Shown: positions 54,527 to 61,860 of the stretch, one piece after another | Layout: every line of letters starts with the position of its first letter | Position numbering within the stretch: position 1 is the first letter of the stretch | NCBI GenBank assembly: GCA_028280415.1 | Contig: JANQLV010000072.1 | Span: forward strand, 1-64,000 | DNA: 64,000 nt | Direction of reading: 5' to 3' | DNA from: Saprospiraceae bacterium | GTDB taxonomy: Bacteria > Bacteroidota > Bacteroidia > Chitinophagales > Saprospiraceae | Position numbers and translations under genes: made by a program | The notes under the pieces: generated by a model | Databases searched by the model: none | Seen by the model: the letters and a program-made list of their open reading frames with translations, nothing else | What the model was told of the DNA's origin: nothing

Positions 54527-55777
54527 TTACTGCAACACTAACACATCCTTGTCTCCGAAATTATCATAACCGGAAACGATGACTACCTCGCCATCATTTA
54601 AGCCGTCTAGTACTTCATAAAAATTTGGGTTCAAATTGCCAAGTCGGATATTCCGTTTTACTGCATTCCCGCTTTGCGGATCAATCAGGTAGACCCAGTT
54701 ACCCCCTGTGGTTTGATAGAAACCACCTCTGGCTAACAGGCGGCTTCTTTTTTCTGCACTGAGCTGTAGTTTTACAGAAACACTTTGTCCTCTCTTAATA
54801 CCTTCGGGCACTTTATCCGTAAAAATCATATCAACCAGAAAAGCCCCGTTAGTCACCTGAGGATATATTTTTTTTATTTTCATAAAATAGCGATTACCTG
54901 CAAATTCAAATGATCCCTCCTGATTGAGAAAAACCCGGGAGATATAAAATTCATCCACCCGTACCTGAATTTTGAAATTATTGAGATTATCCAGAGTAGC
55001 AATATTTTCTCCCGTAGCAACCAGCTCTCCAATTTCTAAATTGAGTCCGGATAACTGACCATCAATAGGTGCTTTAACAACCAGATTTTCCAGACTCTGC
55101 CGGGTAATGTCAAGATTGCGTTCCATCAAGTCCAGCGAAGAGGCCATCTGTGTTTTTTGTAGTTCCTGATAGGCACTATCCTTTTTAATGGTAGCATTCA
55201 ATAATTTACGGCGACGCAATAGGTTTTCGTATTCATCTTCCATTTCTTCTAACTCAACCCGGGCAATTATTTGATCTTTAGCCAATTCCCGATTGCGCTC
55301 CAATCTGTTCTCTGTCAGGTCAATCTGATATTCTACATTTAGAGCCTGCTCCTTTAGATTCAGGCTCTGCTGCTCCATCATAACCGAAGTCGTACGGATT
55401 TGATTAATTTGCGAGATAACATTGGCTTCCTGATTTAGAGAACTGAGTAATAAATCCGGGTTGGATAATTTCAGGATGGTTTGACCTTTTTTGACCATAG
55501 CCCCATCTTCTACCAGCTTCTCTTCTACCCTTCCGCCTTCGATTGCATCCAGAAAGACCGTTTTAATCGGCATGACTACCCCGGTCACCGGGATATACTC
55601 CTGAAAAACCCCTGTATGAATGGTATCTAAAAGCAGGCGATCCGTCATGACATTCAATTTGGATACACCTGCATTTTTGTACATATTTCCAACTAAAAAA
55701 ACAGCAGCTGCACCAATTATTAATAGCAGGGTGATGCGTTGCCAGGTAAATTTTTTCTTTTTTATTTTTCTATCCAT
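54527..55777 (-). CDS. MacA-like periplasmic adaptor (HlyD/RND adaptor family), 416 aa
   Basis: A membrane anchor at residues 15-32 follows a very basic N-terminus (MDRKIKKKKFTWQR). Then come a lipoyl half (VEEKLVEDGAMVKKGQTILK), a long coiled-coil hairpin (about 110-235, with LNLKEQALNVEYQIDLTENR and ELEEMEDEYENLLRRRKLL), the second lipoyl half (APIDGQLSGLNLEIGELVAT) and beta-barrel and membrane-proximal domains. It is first in the leftward unit that contains both ATPases and at least three permeases. No TolC-like gene is in the window. By family it would bridge a permease to an outer-membrane channel, or simply anchor to the permease. Confidence 0.92.
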   Translation of the reverse strand: MDRKIKKKKFTWQRITLLLIIGAAAVFLVGNMYKNAGVSKLNVMTDRLLLDTIHTGVFQEYIPVTGVVMPIKTVFLDAIEGGRVEEKLVEDGAMVKKGQTILKLSNPDLLLSSLNQEANVISQINQIRTTSVMMEQQSLNLKEQALNVEYQIDLTENRLERNRELAKDQIIARVELEEMEDEYENLLRRRKLLNATIKKDSAYQELQKTQMASSLDLMERNLDITRQSLENLVVKAPIDGQLSGLNLEIGELVATGENIATLDNLNNFKIQVRVDEFYISRVFLNQEGSFEFAGNRYFMKIKKIYPQVTNGAFLVDMIFTDKVPEGIKRGQSVSVKLQLSAEKRSRLLARGGFYQTTGGNWVYLIDPQSGNAVKRNIRLGNLNPNFYEVLDGLNDGEVVIVSGYDNFGDKDVLVLQ

Positions 55778-55846
55778 ATTTTGATTATACAGTTGTAAGT
55801 TTTAGATCGGTTTGTAGTCTAAATAGCGTACATACCCTAAAATAGT

Positions 55847-55865
55847 ATAAGATAGCCATGCCAAA
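55847..55865 (-). promoter_or_regulatory. sigma-54-like promoter candidate for the adaptor unit
   Basis: The minus strand reads TTTGGCATGGCTATCTTAT. The -24 part TTGGCATG matches seven of eight consensus positions; the -12 part TCTT does not match TTGC. It aligns with the candidate at 39889-39907 (shared TTTGGYATRG) and lies 70 nt before the ATG, about 80 bp from the dyad. A Bacteroidota -7 box (TATTTTTG) overlaps it, so a house-keeping promoter is an alternative. Confidence 0.3.
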
Positions 55866-55945
55866 AATATAAGCACCTGATTTCCAAATCATTACACTCC
55901 TTTATTTTTCACAAATAAAAAATATTGTTCATAAACGCACGATCA

Positions 55946-55965
55946 ACTGTCCGATTTCGAACAGT
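55946..55965. promoter_or_regulatory. dyad ACTGTCCGATTTCGAACAGT, probable activator site
   Basis: The arms ACTGT.CG and CG.ACAGT are inverted with one mismatch pair. TGTCCGATT is identical to the left part of the dyad at 39967-39984. It lies in the 318-nt space between the adaptor unit (leftward) and the response-regulator gene (rightward), where a site for the regulator would act on both. Nothing else was recognised in that space except the promoter candidate. Confidence 0.6.
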
Positions 55966-56095
55966 AAAATCTATATTTGCCAAAGAAAGCAGGATTTATT
56001 GATAGAGAGATAGAGGTATATATGGTTATGAAAAGCCCAATTTTCCTGCAACCTTTAAGCTTTTGCAGCCTCTTTAACCCTTGTAAGCTTTTAAT

Positions 56096-57478
56096 ATGAA
56101 AGATCTTCAAGATGCCACCGTATTGATCATTGATGATGAGGAAGATATTTTATTTACCTTGAAAATATTATTGAAAAGTCATGTTGGTCATGTCTTTACA
56201 GAATCAAACCCTTTCCATTTACCGAGGCTGATCCGGCAACATGAACCGGATTTGATACTTCTGGACTTAAATTTCCGGGCAAATGCAACAACGGGAGAAG
56301 AGGGTTTAAACTGGCTGGCAAAAATCAAAACATTAAGCCCTAATACCGAGGTTATTATTATTACCGCACATGGTGATGTGGATATCGCCGTCAAAGCATT
56401 AAAGCAAGGAGCTTCCGATTTTATCGAAAAACCCTGGCATAATGAAAAGCTCCTCAGTACGGTCCGGTCCACGCTGGAGCTGGTACTCTCCCGGCGGGAA
56501 ATCAATCATCTGGAAAAGACCAGAGCCACTTTAAATAATCAGCTTCAGGCACTTAATGGTCAGATGGTAGGAGAATCAAAAGCGATCGAGCAAATTTTTC
56601 GAACCATTGGCAAGGTAGCCCGTACGGATGCCAATGTTCTGATCCTGGGAGAAAACGGAACGGGCAAAGAAATGGTCGCCCGGGCAATCCATCAGGCATC
56701 CGCCAGGAAAAATGAGGTCTTCATCAAAGTAGATGTCGGAGCAATTCCGGAAACCTTGATCGAGAGCGAATTTTTTGGTCATAAAAAAGGAGCATTCACT
56801 GATGCTCATGAGGATAGAATTGGCCGTTTCGAAGCAGCCCAGAACGGGACATTGTTTTTAGATGAAATTGGCAATCTTTCGCTTGCTGCACAAAGCAAAT
56901 TTCTTACCGCTATTCAACAAATGGTGGTCACTCCTATTGGAACCAATCAGGCCCGGCCGATCAATTTTCGTTTGATTTGCGCAACCAATGAATCTCTAAC
57001 CGATATGGTACAGCGCCGAAGTTTCCGGCAAGATTTACTCTATCGGATCAATACGATCGAAATTCATGTACCTCCACTGAGAGAACGCATTGGTGATATT
57101 CCTATCCTCGCCAAATATTTTGTAGAAACCTTTAAGGAGAAATATAAAACCGAACATCTGGTACTTTCTCCCGAAGCACTAAAAAAACTGGAAATGCACA
57201 GCTGGCCAGGAAACATCCGGGAACTTCGTCATGCCATTGAAAGAGCCATTATTCTATCGGAAAGTGATGAATTGCGTCCCGAAGATTTCCGTTTTTCGGA
57301 TTCCAGTGATCTCAGTGAATCCGATGAAAACACTGGCTTGAATATCGAACAGATGGAACGCAAGCTGATTCTCAAAGCCTTGCAATTGCATAAGGGCAAT
57401 ATTACCAAAGCGGCCGAAGACCTTGGTTTGACCCGGGCAGCTTTGTACAGGCGACTGGACAAATTCGGTCTTCAATAA
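56096..57478 (+). CDS. sigma-54-dependent response regulator (NtrC family), 460 aa
   Basis: Receiver domain 7-120 with acidic pocket D13, D14, phospho-acceptor D57 (LILLDLNF) and Lys in DFIEKPW. AAA+ domain about 155-390: Walker A GENGTGKE (185-192), GAFTDA loop (232-237), Walker B NGTLFLDEIG, and arginine-finger region FRQDLLYRIN. C-terminal Fis-type HTH (NITKAAEDLGLTRAALYRRL). GAFTDA differs from the textbook GAFTGA in one residue, a variant found in working regulators. The histidine kinase gene follows after 10 nt. It should activate sigma-54 promoters, with the permease array as probable target. Confidence 0.95.
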   Translation: MKDLQDATVLIIDDEEDILFTLKILLKSHVGHVFTESNPFHLPRLIRQHEPDLILLDLNFRANATTGEEGLNWLAKIKTLSPNTEVIIITAHGDVDIAVKALKQGASDFIEKPWHNEKLLSTVRSTLELVLSRREINHLEKTRATLNNQLQALNGQMVGESKAIEQIFRTIGKVARTDANVLILGENGTGKEMVARAIHQASARKNEVFIKVDVGAIPETLIESEFFGHKKGAFTDAHEDRIGRFEAAQNGTLFLDEIGNLSLAAQSKFLTAIQQMVVTPIGTNQARPINFRLICATNESLTDMVQRRSFRQDLLYRINTIEIHVPPLRERIGDIPILAKYFVETFKEKYKTEHLVLSPEALKKLEMHSWPGNIRELRHAIERAIILSESDELRPEDFRFSDSSDLSESDENTGLNIEQMERKLILKALQLHKGNITKAAEDLGLTRAALYRRLDKFGLQ

Positions 57479-57488
57479 TCCATGAGAT

Positions 57489-58823
57489 ATGATTAAGAAT
57501 TTTAAAATACAAATGCTTGCATATCTGGCAGGAATTCTGGGAATCGTCCTTTGTGCAGGTTACTCGATTTTCATCATAGAAACAAAAATCTATTTAATTT
57601 TTTTAGTGCCGATACTGGTTATTCTGATTTGGCAACTGTTTAATCTGGTAGATAAAACCAACCAGGAGATTGCCAGTTTTTTAACCAATATCAAATACAA
57701 TGATTATGCAGTTCGTTTTTCCGAATCAAAATCCATCGGAGATTCCTATCAAAGCCTGCACAAATCTTTCAACCTGGTCAACGAAAAGTTTCAGGATATT
57801 CGCTCTGAAAAAGAAATACAATTTCAATACCTGCAAGCCATAGTCGAACATGTCGACACCGGATTAATTTGTTTTAATGAGGATCAAAAATCCGTACTGA
57901 TTAATAAAGGCTTACAGCAACTCTTGAGAAAGTCTTATTTCCCGAATTTCGCATCCATAAAAAAATTCAGCGAACCCCTTTATGAGGCGATGGAAATCAT
58001 TACTCCCGGTGAACGCAAACTGGTCAAGTTGATCGTCGCTGATCAGATTGTTCAACTAGCCGTACGAAAAACCATTTTACAACTCAAAGAGGATTCTCTG
58101 CACCTCTATGCTTTACAAAATATACATGCAGAACTGGAAGAGCAGGAAGTAGCCAGCTGGCAAAAGTTGATCCGGATTTTAACCCATGAAATTATGAACT
58201 CCATCGCTCCGGTCGTCAGTCTTTCGGAAACCGCAAACACGCTAATGGACAGTGAAGAGCGATTAACACGGGAGTCCGAGCAGGATATCCGAAAAGCTGT
58301 GGAAGCGATTAACCGACGTAGTGCTGGCTTATTGCATTTTACGCAAAGTTATCGACAGCTTACCAAGATTCCTCCACCAAAGTTCGAGTCTTGTGATCCG
58401 GTAAAAATCATTGACCGGGTGCTGGTTTTGCTTAATCCAGATCTGGAACAAAGAGAAATTACGGTCGAAAAACTATATAAAGAAGGGCGTTATGAAGCTC
58501 AACTTGATCCGGATCTGATGGAACAGGTTTTTATTAATCTGATTAAAAATGCAATGGATGCCTTAAGTGAAATTACTGACCCCAAGCTCAGCATTCATCT
58601 TTTTAAAAGTCTGGAAGGTACACTTGAAATTCAGTTTGTCGATAATGGTCCGGGAATTCCCAAAGATTTAATGAGTGAAATTTTTGTTCCTTTTTTCACC
58701 ACTAAAAAAGAAGGTAGCGGCATCGGTCTTAGTTTATGCCGGCAAATCATTCAAATGCACAAAGGAAGCCTTTCCGCTTATTCACAGGAAGGCAAGGGAA
58801 CTGTTTTTACCATTCGGATGTAA
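57489..58823 (+). CDS. membrane histidine kinase, NtrY/NtrB-like, 444 aa
   Basis: Two membrane segments at about 7-28 and 32-53 are separated by only a few residues, so there is almost no periplasmic sensor. A HAMP/PAS-like region follows (about 60-215). The phospho-acceptor is H233 in RILTHEIMNSIAP, and the ATP-binding domain shows N-box NLIKNAMDAL, G1 DNGPGIP, F-box FVPFFTTK and G2 GSGIGLSL. It is co-transcribed with the sigma-54 response regulator. With no external domain, it may sense membrane or envelope stress, or a signal delivered by the permeases themselves. Confidence 0.93.
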   Translation: MIKNFKIQMLAYLAGILGIVLCAGYSIFIIETKIYLIFLVPILVILIWQLFNLVDKTNQEIASFLTNIKYNDYAVRFSESKSIGDSYQSLHKSFNLVNEKFQDIRSEKEIQFQYLQAIVEHVDTGLICFNEDQKSVLINKGLQQLLRKSYFPNFASIKKFSEPLYEAMEIITPGERKLVKLIVADQIVQLAVRKTILQLKEDSLHLYALQNIHAELEEQEVASWQKLIRILTHEIMNSIAPVVSLSETANTLMDSEERLTRESEQDIRKAVEAINRRSAGLLHFTQSYRQLTKIPPPKFESCDPVKIIDRVLVLLNPDLEQREITVEKLYKEGRYEAQLDPDLMEQVFINLIKNAMDALSEITDPKLSIHLFKSLEGTLEIQFVDNGPGIPKDLMSEIFVPFFTTKKEGSGIGLSLCRQIIQMHKGSLSAYSQEGKGTVFTIRM

Positions 58824-58825
58824 AA

Positions 58826-59352
58826 TCAGCGAATCACTATAAGAGGCAGCGTACGAATATTATCCTCTATAATCAAAGAAATATTATAAACTCCCTCCAG
58901 CAAAGACTCCAAAACAATACTATGCTCATTTTTTCCATCGGAATTCTCAAAAACTTCGACTAACCTACCATTGGTATCCGTGATTTTTAAAGTCCAAAAA
59001 GTATCATGAATAAAAGCAATATCTATCTTTACTGCAGCCTCTGTCGGGTTCGTCTTCTATGCTTGGGGAGAATAAAATATTTTCAAAAAGAAAAGTCAGT
59101 TTTCCTGAACTTAGTAAACTCACAGAGTTTGGATGGCTGGAGGAAATCACTTTGAAAGTAGAGAGATCAAGATTGGCATCCAGATAATCTTCTAATCTTA
59201 CTGTAAAAGCTGTATCAGTTCCAGTGTTTTGAAAACGTATGGTATAAATCATAGTATCTCCAAAAAGTGTATAATTATCAAAGCCGGGGAAATTGGGCAT
59301 TCAAATATGGAACAAACAGAATGGAAAAAAGAAGGATAATATATGTTTTCAT
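58826..59352 (-). pseudogene. decayed type IX-secreted protein (signal peptide, last repeat, sorting domain)
   Basis: Three pieces of one secreted protein lie in different frames. At 59352 a signal peptide starts (MKTYIILLFSILFVPYLNAQ). It shifts frame near 59283 into a conserved-repeat segment (TMIYTIRFQNTGTDTAF...LDLSTFKVISSSHPNSV), the kind seen just before type IX C-terminal domains. Near 59040 the frame shifts again into TEAAVKIDIAFIHDTFWTLK, ending LEGVYNISLIIEDNIRTLPL-IVIR, a typical T9SS type A sorting domain. Intact proteins of this class are far longer, so a large internal deletion plus frameshifts is likely. It ends 3 nt from the kinase stop, tail to tail. Confidence 0.75.
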
Positions 59353-59489
59353 AACGTTGAATATATGTGTAGTGCGGATTTCGGAGCTCCTCTTTATCAA
59401 CCCGTGAGGGTATTGATTTGAGCCACAAGCCCTGATACTTACAAATTCCCACCACCAGGTATGGCACCTTGTTGGGCAATATAATTCAT

Positions 59490-60563
59490 TTACCCAAAAT
59501 ATTGTTTCAAAATCCGACAACATAAAAACGTAATCCATGGAGATGCTTCTTTCTTATTTGAAAAATCCCATCCCCTATAACTCATAAATATCGATGTTGG
59601 CTTAAATCTACCTTCATGGTCCTGTGATTCGAGTATCCAATCTATCAATTCTTTAACTACGGGTTCATTTTTAAGAAAATCAAATCTTGTCAGAACATCT
59701 GCTAAATACAGTGCATTATACCAAACGAACGGATATTTAAAGGTCCAGAATTTCTTTGAACGCCCAAAATAATACAAGGTCTTTCCGTAATCTTTATGAA
59801 ATTTTATGGGTTCAAATGCAAATCTTGCATGTTCAGACTCTTTAAGTTCCGGCACTTTCGAAAATATCTCAAGAGCTTGAAGTCCTGCAATCGGACATCC
59901 TATTTTTAGTTTCTTAAACTGGCTTTCAACAAAGAAAAAATGACAAAACCATCCTTCTTTATTTATCCATTTATTTTTCAGTGCTTCAATGGAATTATCG
60001 ACCAATTTATTTTTTACCCCTAGTTCCAGTAAAGCTGTTGTTATCAAAGGTGAATTACATGGTGAAATATGCCAAATATCTGCTGTCAAATCAGGCTTTT
60101 CATATTTTTGTCCTTTTTTGAGTCTTTCAGGTGTTTGTCCTCGTACTCCAAACATGTTTTCTATGATATGTTCGGATGCTTTATCAACAGTTTCTTGAAG
60201 TTCTAAATCCGAATAACGCAGACCAAATTCAGCAAGGGTTTTTAATTTAAAATAGGTAATCTTGGGATCACTGTTTCGGGTTGCAGAGATTGTTAACCAG
60301 TCTTTAGTCTCCTTTGCAAGATTAATAATGTTTTGGTCATTAATCAGTCCTTTTTTGGCTTCGATTAATTCCTTGTCAGATTTTTTAAAGCCCAATAGGT
60401 CAGAGTATGTTTTATACTTGGTCCATGGATTACTGTCTTGTAACCAATCAATAGGATTATCATTTAATTTTTCTGTCCAGATATTCATGTTTGCCGCTCC
60501 GTTCTTTCTATGTTGTTCAGCGTCCCACATAGTTGAAAAAGTCAGCCATGCATTGTGAAGCAC
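59490..60563 (-). CDS. alpha/alpha-toroid-like protein of unknown function, 357 aa
   Basis: There are repeated helical hairpins with patterns like terpene-cyclase/prenyltransferase or glycosidase toroids: KITYFKLKTLAEFGLRYSDL, SPLITTALLELGVKNKL, YPFVWYNALYLADVLTRFDF and IDWILESQDHEGRFKPTSI. I cannot assign catalytic residues. The start is GTG at 60563, only 5 nt behind the stop of the AlkB-like gene, and the first ATG in frame is 11 codons later. The tight spacing implies translational coupling and a joint role. Alternative: a nucleic-acid repair accessory protein acting with the dioxygenase. Confidence 0.6.
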   Translation of the reverse strand: MLHNAWLTFSTMWDAEQHRKNGAANMNIWTEKLNDNPIDWLQDSNPWTKYKTYSDLLGFKKSDKELIEAKKGLINDQNIINLAKETKDWLTISATRNSDPKITYFKLKTLAEFGLRYSDLELQETVDKASEHIIENMFGVRGQTPERLKKGQKYEKPDLTADIWHISPCNSPLITTALLELGVKNKLVDNSIEALKNKWINKEGWFCHFFFVESQFKKLKIGCPIAGLQALEIFSKVPELKESEHARFAFEPIKFHKDYGKTLYYFGRSKKFWTFKYPFVWYNALYLADVLTRFDFLKNEPVVKELIDWILESQDHEGRFKPTSIFMSYRGWDFSNKKEASPWITFLCCRILKQYFG

Positions 60564-60568
60564 TGAGT

Positions 60569-61156
60569 TTAATTTTCAAATCCGTACTTCCTAAAAGTCA
60601 GGTTGATTCTTGGTTTTTTATAATCAGGGTTTACTGGAAGACTATGTTCATATCTGTCCTGGCAATATTTCCCCATAATAATTAGACTCCCATTTGCTAA
60701 GCTGGTAGTAAATTCATTTCCGCTTTCTTTTTCTCTAAACTTGAATTCTCTTTCTTCTCCCAAACTTATTGAAGGAATAAAGGAAGTATCTCCAAACGCA
60801 ACATAATCTGAATGAAAATCTACTCCTGAATTTCCATCTGGATAGTATATTAATACACAAACCTGGAATTTTTGCCCCGTGAACTTCTCAATCTTTTCCT
60901 TTAGTTTTTTCAATTCGCCAAACCATACTTTAGTAACTCCCCAGTGTTCCTCTGGAAATTTATTTTCATCAAAAAGATTTTGGTCAATAAACATAACTTT
61001 TCCAAAATTAATCTCATATTTTCTCCCGTCCACCGTTTTTGGAGTATAGCTTATTTTTTGTATTACTTCGTTTAATTCGAAAAACAAATCTCCCGCCTCT
61101 TTTAATTCAAGAAAATCATCATAATATTCTACTTCACAATTTAGAGGTAATTTCAT
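60569..61156 (-). CDS. AlkB-like 2OG-Fe(II) dioxygenase, 195 aa
   Basis: The C-terminal half has the AlkB fold signatures: VCVLIYYPDGNSGVDFHSD with the HxD iron motif, SISLGEEREFKFR, NGSLIIMGKYCQDRYEHSLP with the second His, and RINLTFRKYG with the 2-oxoglutarate Arg. The family removes alkyl groups from nucleic acids or proteins. The reading frame is open to 61201 with a TTG, but the ATG at 61156 (MKLPLNCEVEYYDD) is a better start. It leads a two-gene unit with the toroid-like protein. Confidence 0.85.
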   Translation of the reverse strand: MKLPLNCEVEYYDDFLELKEAGDLFFELNEVIQKISYTPKTVDGRKYEINFGKVMFIDQNLFDENKFPEEHWGVTKVWFGELKKLKEKIEKFTGQKFQVCVLIYYPDGNSGVDFHSDYVAFGDTSFIPSISLGEEREFKFREKESGNEFTTSLANGSLIIMGKYCQDRYEHSLPVNPDYKKPRINLTFRKYGFEN

Positions 61157-61305
61157 TTTATTTAATTCATTTTTAGTTATGTTTTTTGTCTTTACCGCCA
61201 ACTTTTGAATAATCGCAAAACCTAGAAACTTATGTTTTATTAAAATACGAATTTACAGTATGTGATTGATATAAAAAAGTTATCTTGATTCGAAATAATA
61301 GCCAT

Positions 61306-61851
61306 ATGCAAATATACATTTCCCTCCTGCGTGGCATCAATGTGGCAGGACAAAAGAAAATAAAAATGCTTGATCTTAAAACCATGTACCAGGAACTTGG
61401 ATATACAGATGTCACAACTTATATCCAAAGCGGAAATGTCATTTTTAAAACGAAGAAAAAAGCGCTGGATAAAATCGAGCAAAATATAAAAAAGGCGATT
61501 TCAGATACTTTCGGTTTTGATGTTCCGGTTTTAGTTTTGACTAATAAGACCCTGGAAGAAATTGTTCAAAATAATCCGTATGACAAAAGTGAAGCGGATT
61601 CTAAACACATTTATTTCACCTTGTTAAAATCAGCTCCTGCAGCAGAGAAAATCGCAGCAATAGAAAAACTTGAATTTCCGGAAGAAGTCTTTACGATTAC
61701 CGATAAAGCTATTTATTTATGGGTCTCTAAAGGCTATGGGAGAAGTAAGTTGAATAATAATTTTTTCGAAAATAAACTCAAGGTCCAGGCTACTACCCGA
61801 AACTTAAAAACAATCAAAAAACTCCTGGAACTGAGCGCTACTTCGCATTAG
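61306..61851 (+). CDS. DUF1697 family protein, 181 aa
   Basis: The N-terminus YISLLRGINVAGQKKIKMLD and the TYIQSGNVIF segment are diagnostic of DUF1697, a family of about 175-185 residues with two ferredoxin-like subdomains and unknown function. The ATG at 61306 is used because it begins the conserved block; the frame is open 7 codons further upstream. It stands alone between leftward genes. Confidence 0.9.
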   Translation: MQIYISLLRGINVAGQKKIKMLDLKTMYQELGYTDVTTYIQSGNVIFKTKKKALDKIEQNIKKAISDTFGFDVPVLVLTNKTLEEIVQNNPYDKSEADSKHIYFTLLKSAPAAEKIAAIEKLEFPEEVFTITDKAIYLWVSKGYGRSKLNNNFFENKLKVQATTRNLKTIKKLLELSATSH

Positions 61852-61860
61852 AACTGCTTT

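Noticed and set aside
59345-59480. attC-like element (GCAC-CTT-GTTGGGC at its right end and CATAACG at its left) near the AlkB/toroid genes
   Set aside because: The right end resembles the attC sites at 122 and 1127, but the inner arms do not pair and no matching GTTGGGCAA edge was found upstream of the genes. The left part also overlaps the T9SS remnant's start.
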